NCBI GenBank assembly: GCA_002179805.1 | Contig: NAVB01002895.1 | Location: 1 to 12,690 of the forward strand | DNA length: 12,690 nucleotides | Direction of reading: 5' to 3' | DNA from: Acanthamoeba lenticulata | Lineage: Eukaryota; Discosea; Longamoebia; Acanthamoebidae | Part shown: positions 12,001-12,690 of the stretch, in pieces | Layout of the letters: the number at the start of each line of letters is the position of its first letter | Numbering within the stretch: the stretch's first letter is position 1 | Translations under genes and position numbers: made by a program | The notes under the pieces: model-generated | Databases searched by the model: none | The model's input: the letters and a program-made list of their open reading frames with translations, nothing else | Told to the model about the DNA's origin: nothing

Positions 12001-12690
12001 CGACCGGGCCCTGGAAGACGGTGCGGCCAAAGTCGGCAAAGATCGTGTTGGTCCACACGACGGTGCCGAAGACCGTGATCTGGCCGAGGCCGCTGACGGT
12101 GCCGCCGCTGAAGGTGGCGCCGCCCTGCACCACGACGGAGCCCTCGTTCACCGCGAAAGTGCCGCCGAGGATGCTGATGGACACGTTGATCCTGAGGGAG
12201 CCGTAGATCAGGACCGAGCCGCCGTACTGGGTGACCACATCCAGATTGTAGGAGCCCGAGGCAAAGTTGACCACGCCTGCCGTGAGGTTGAGGATGGAGA
12301 CCGACACGCCGTTGCTGAAGGAGACCGAGCCGCCGTTGTTGATGAAGCCCGCGGTGCCCTGGTAGGAGCCGCGGAAGTCGATGATGCCGCCCTGGTTGAC
12401 GTAGGCGCCCGAGCCGGAGAGGACGGCCGACGGGTCGATGTAATAGCTGCCCTCAGTGAACTGGAAGCCGGACGACGGCCCCGTGATGATCGTGCCGCCG
12501 ATCGTTCCGCCGCCGTGCAGGTAGGTGATACCGTTGCTGGCGTCGAAGACGCCCTGGTTGTAGAGGTAGACGTACACGTTGAGGGTGATGTTGGTCTGCC
12601 CGGGCAGGCCGACGTTCACGCCGCCCTGCACGATGAACAACGAATTGGCGCCGGTGCCGTAGATGTTGGCCACCGGCTGGGCGACGACGA
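1..12690 (-). CDS. Giant beta-solenoid repeat protein with C-terminal EGF-like domains (adhesin-like), internal/C-terminal part, both ends outside the window
   Basis: This is a single open frame of 4,229 complete codons (bases 2-12688), read by hand with no stop. No start can be assigned because the frame is still open at base 12690. The order is: a partial solenoid copy (residues 1-251), 14 super-repeats of about 280 residues (anchor Trp at residues 252 to 3896), a cap module (about 4015-4138), then EGF-like domains (4141 onward). The protein is rich in G, T, S, V, N and I and poor in K, R, D and E, with alternating hydrophobic strands and Gly/Asn turns such as NGGTF and LVLNGGG, as in right-handed beta-helices. 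N-x-T/S sequons are frequent. Codons end almost always in G or C, which separates this frame from the shadow frames. No catalytic motif or membrane helix is visible. The likely role is a surface or secreted adhesin or matrix component, inferred from architecture only. It could be from a protist, a GC-rich bacterium or a giant virus. I do not recognise a named gene. Confidence 0.93.
65..151 (-). other. EGF-like domain 2, tenascin type (residues 4180-4208)
   Basis: Spacing is C-x3-C-x5-C-x6-C-x-C-x8-C, with CSGHGTC and [12 protein letters not shown]. This is the compact tenascin/teneurin-like EGF pattern and the best recognisable domain in the window. It lies six residues after domain 1, so the two form a tandem rod. 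Confidence 0.93.
170..268 (-). other. EGF-like domain 1 (residues 4141-4173)
   Basis: There are six cysteines in the spacing C-x3-C-x5-C-x10-C-x-C-x8-C, with the typical final [12 protein letters not shown] signature (EGF signature C-x-C-x(2)-G-(F/Y)-x-G-x-x-C). The three expected disulfides are 1-3, 2-4 and 5-6 by family knowledge. There is no calcium-binding D-x-(D/N)-E motif before the first Cys. It directly follows the cap module. Such domains act outside the cell in adhesion or as spacers. Confidence 0.9.
275..646 (-). other. Solenoid C-terminal cap module (adhesin type), about residues 4015-4138
   Basis: The order of elements is [56 protein letters not shown], a Leu/Tyr/Val strand (LLYTVIT), then [10 protein letters not shown]. 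From general knowledge, this matches the widespread pattern that ends bacterial beta-strand-repeat and hemagglutinin-like proteins: I-x-P-G-x-S-x-G … L-x-I-x-G-x-Y-x-Q … G-x-L-x-(I/F)-E-I-G-G … D-x-(L/V)-x-V-x-G … L-x-G-x-L-x-V-x-L-x-x-G-(F/Y)-x-P. The likely role is to close the solenoid before the next domain. Family assignment is by pattern only; a profile search was not possible. Confidence 0.72.
647..1792 (-). repeat. Super-repeat copies 13 and 14 (diverged, last copies before the cap)
   Basis: The anchors are WEEGTIAL (Trp codon 1790) and WTGGKIEL (1001). Copy 13 keeps the preceding half-module CGWQGSQL (Trp codon 1910), 40 residues earlier. Copy 14 lacks a clear first Trp. Copy 13 is 789 bp long, the shortest. 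Cysteines are more frequent here than in copies 1-2 (for example SSTCHNN, EASCSES, QYDCGG and ACGCKG). Copy 14 runs into the cap module and is therefore shortened to about 119 residues after its anchor. Confidence 0.75.
2240..5075 (-). repeat. Recently duplicated/homogenised block, super-repeat copies 9-12
   Basis: Four successive copies share long DNA stretches at offsets of 819-831 bp. For example, bases 3001-3255 and 3820-4074 differ at only about nine positions by my alignment. Shared protein elements, in order, are QTG-x-[30 protein letters not shown](T/S)G, and a Val-rich strand VVVV. Three of them also carry [24 protein letters not shown], a [11 protein letters not shown] strand, then [10 protein letters not shown] and TWSSGTI. 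The C-G-C-G codons start at 4895/4889, 4067/4061, 3248/3242 and 2417/2411. Copies 9 and 12 share one version of the segment after QTG-x-FIN, while copies 10 and 11 share another, so similarity is mosaic. Confidence 0.87.
5127..5986 (-). repeat. Super-repeat copy 8 (transitional)
   Basis: The anchor is WTCSGKLS (Trp codon 5984), preceded by DKSLTWW. The Gly is displaced by one residue compared with other copies. The copy ends with LCGCGST (Cys codons at 5744 and 5738), the first appearance of the C-G-C-G turn that is then kept in copies 9-12. The copy is about 858 bp long. It links the older copies 3-7 with the younger block that follows. Confidence 0.72.
5985..10291 (-). repeat. Super-repeat copies 3-7 (WxxGxI/L followed by Cys)
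   Basis: The anchors are WDSGNITC (10289), WTAGSISC (9449), WSSGNISC (8597), WSAGDLQC (7733) and WSAGDLSC (6857). Just before them are [23 protein letters not shown] and KNINAR, a conserved basic turn. A second Cys follows about 20-35 residues after the anchor Cys (for example LACSLNN, ALCNVL, QQCVF, GQCSLV and SACTF). These two could pair as a disulfide across neighbouring coils; this is inference. Copy 7 with its preceding half-module ([12 protein letters not shown], Trp codon 6977) looks closest to the bacterial beta-strand-repeat pattern W-x-x-G-x-M-x-G-x-G … K … N-x-G … W-x-x-G. Confidence 0.8.
10292..11935 (-). repeat. Super-repeat copies 1 and 2 (diverged, cysteine-poor)
   Basis: The anchors are WQAGNIQL (Trp codon 11933) and WLNGNISL (11084). 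They keep the W-x-x-G-N-I core, but the Cys that follows the anchor in many later copies is replaced by Leu. Copy 2 is short (795 bp to the next anchor). The preceding half-module is [10 protein letters not shown], 40 residues before the copy 2 anchor. Isolated cysteines occur (for example in VGCSGT and VIDCTT). These are among the oldest-looking copies, with little DNA-level similarity to the others by eye. Confidence 0.75.
11936..12690 (-). other. Residues 1-251: tail of a super-repeat whose start lies outside the window
   Basis: This is the first visible part of the protein. It shows the solenoid pattern of Val/Ile strands with Gly-Gly and Asn turns (for example [12 protein letters not shown] and [13 protein letters not shown]) and no cysteine that I could see. 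It is richer in Tyr and Gln than later parts. It holds the first W of the double-Trp module (VVWTNTIF) about 40 residues before the anchor Trp at 11933. Nothing here resembles a signal peptide, so the true N-terminus is upstream. Confidence 0.75.

Noticed and set aside
8607..12056. Very long minus-strand frame (about 1,149 codons) in another phase, and similar ones at 1539-3857, 4470-6407 and 7467-8600
   Set aside because: They translate to His/Arg/Gln-rich sequence with no domain, and they overlap the true frame, which has domains, G/C third positions and in-frame repeat spacing. Stop-poor GC-rich codons of the true frame explain them.
1..12690. tRNA, rRNA, promoter or terminator inside the window
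   Set aside because: Nothing beyond the coding repeat pattern was seen. The gene occupies every base and no intergenic space exists.

Overview
The whole window is one coding stretch on the minus strand. Read with codons whose lowest coordinate is 2, 5, 8 … (coordinate mod 3 = 2), I found no stop codon across 4,229 complete codons. The frame has neither a start nor a stop inside the window, so this is an internal to C-terminal-proximal slice of a giant gene. The protein's N-terminal side lies beyond base 12690 and its C-terminal end lies before base 1. Third codon positions are almost all G or C. The product is almost uncharged and is built mainly of Gly, Thr, Ser, Val, Asn and Ile.

Layout in protein order (high to low coordinates). 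Bases 12690-1004 encode a very long beta-solenoid-like region made of diverged copies of a super-repeat of about 280 residues. I located 14 equally spaced anchor tryptophans (W-x-x-G-x-I/L type) at 11933, 11084, 10289, 9449, 8597, 7733, 6857, 5984, 5126, 4286, 3461, 2642, 1790 and 1001 (lowest base of each Trp codon). The steps between them are 789-876 bp, always a multiple of three. Most copies have a second W-x-x-G (W or F) about 37-44 residues before the anchor. Copies 9-12 (about 5075-2240) are still very similar in DNA sequence and look recently duplicated or homogenised. The outer copies are old and diverged. Bases 646-275 encode a C-terminal cap module like those that end bacterial beta-strand-repeat adhesins. 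Bases 268-1 encode EGF-like domains: two complete and a third cut by the window edge.

Role: the composition, solenoid pattern, N-glycosylation-type sequons, paired cysteines and terminal EGF-like domains all point to a secreted or cell-surface adhesin- or matrix-like protein. No enzyme motif is visible.

Organism: not settled. The EGF-like domains and size fit a GC-rich unicellular eukaryote (for example an amoeba of the Acanthamoeba kind, or another free-living protist). The complete lack of introns and the adhesin-type repeats and cap would also fit a GC-rich bacterium, and less likely a GC-rich giant virus. No RNA gene, insertion sequence, CRISPR array, promoter or terminator was seen. Because the gene fills the window, there is no intergenic DNA.
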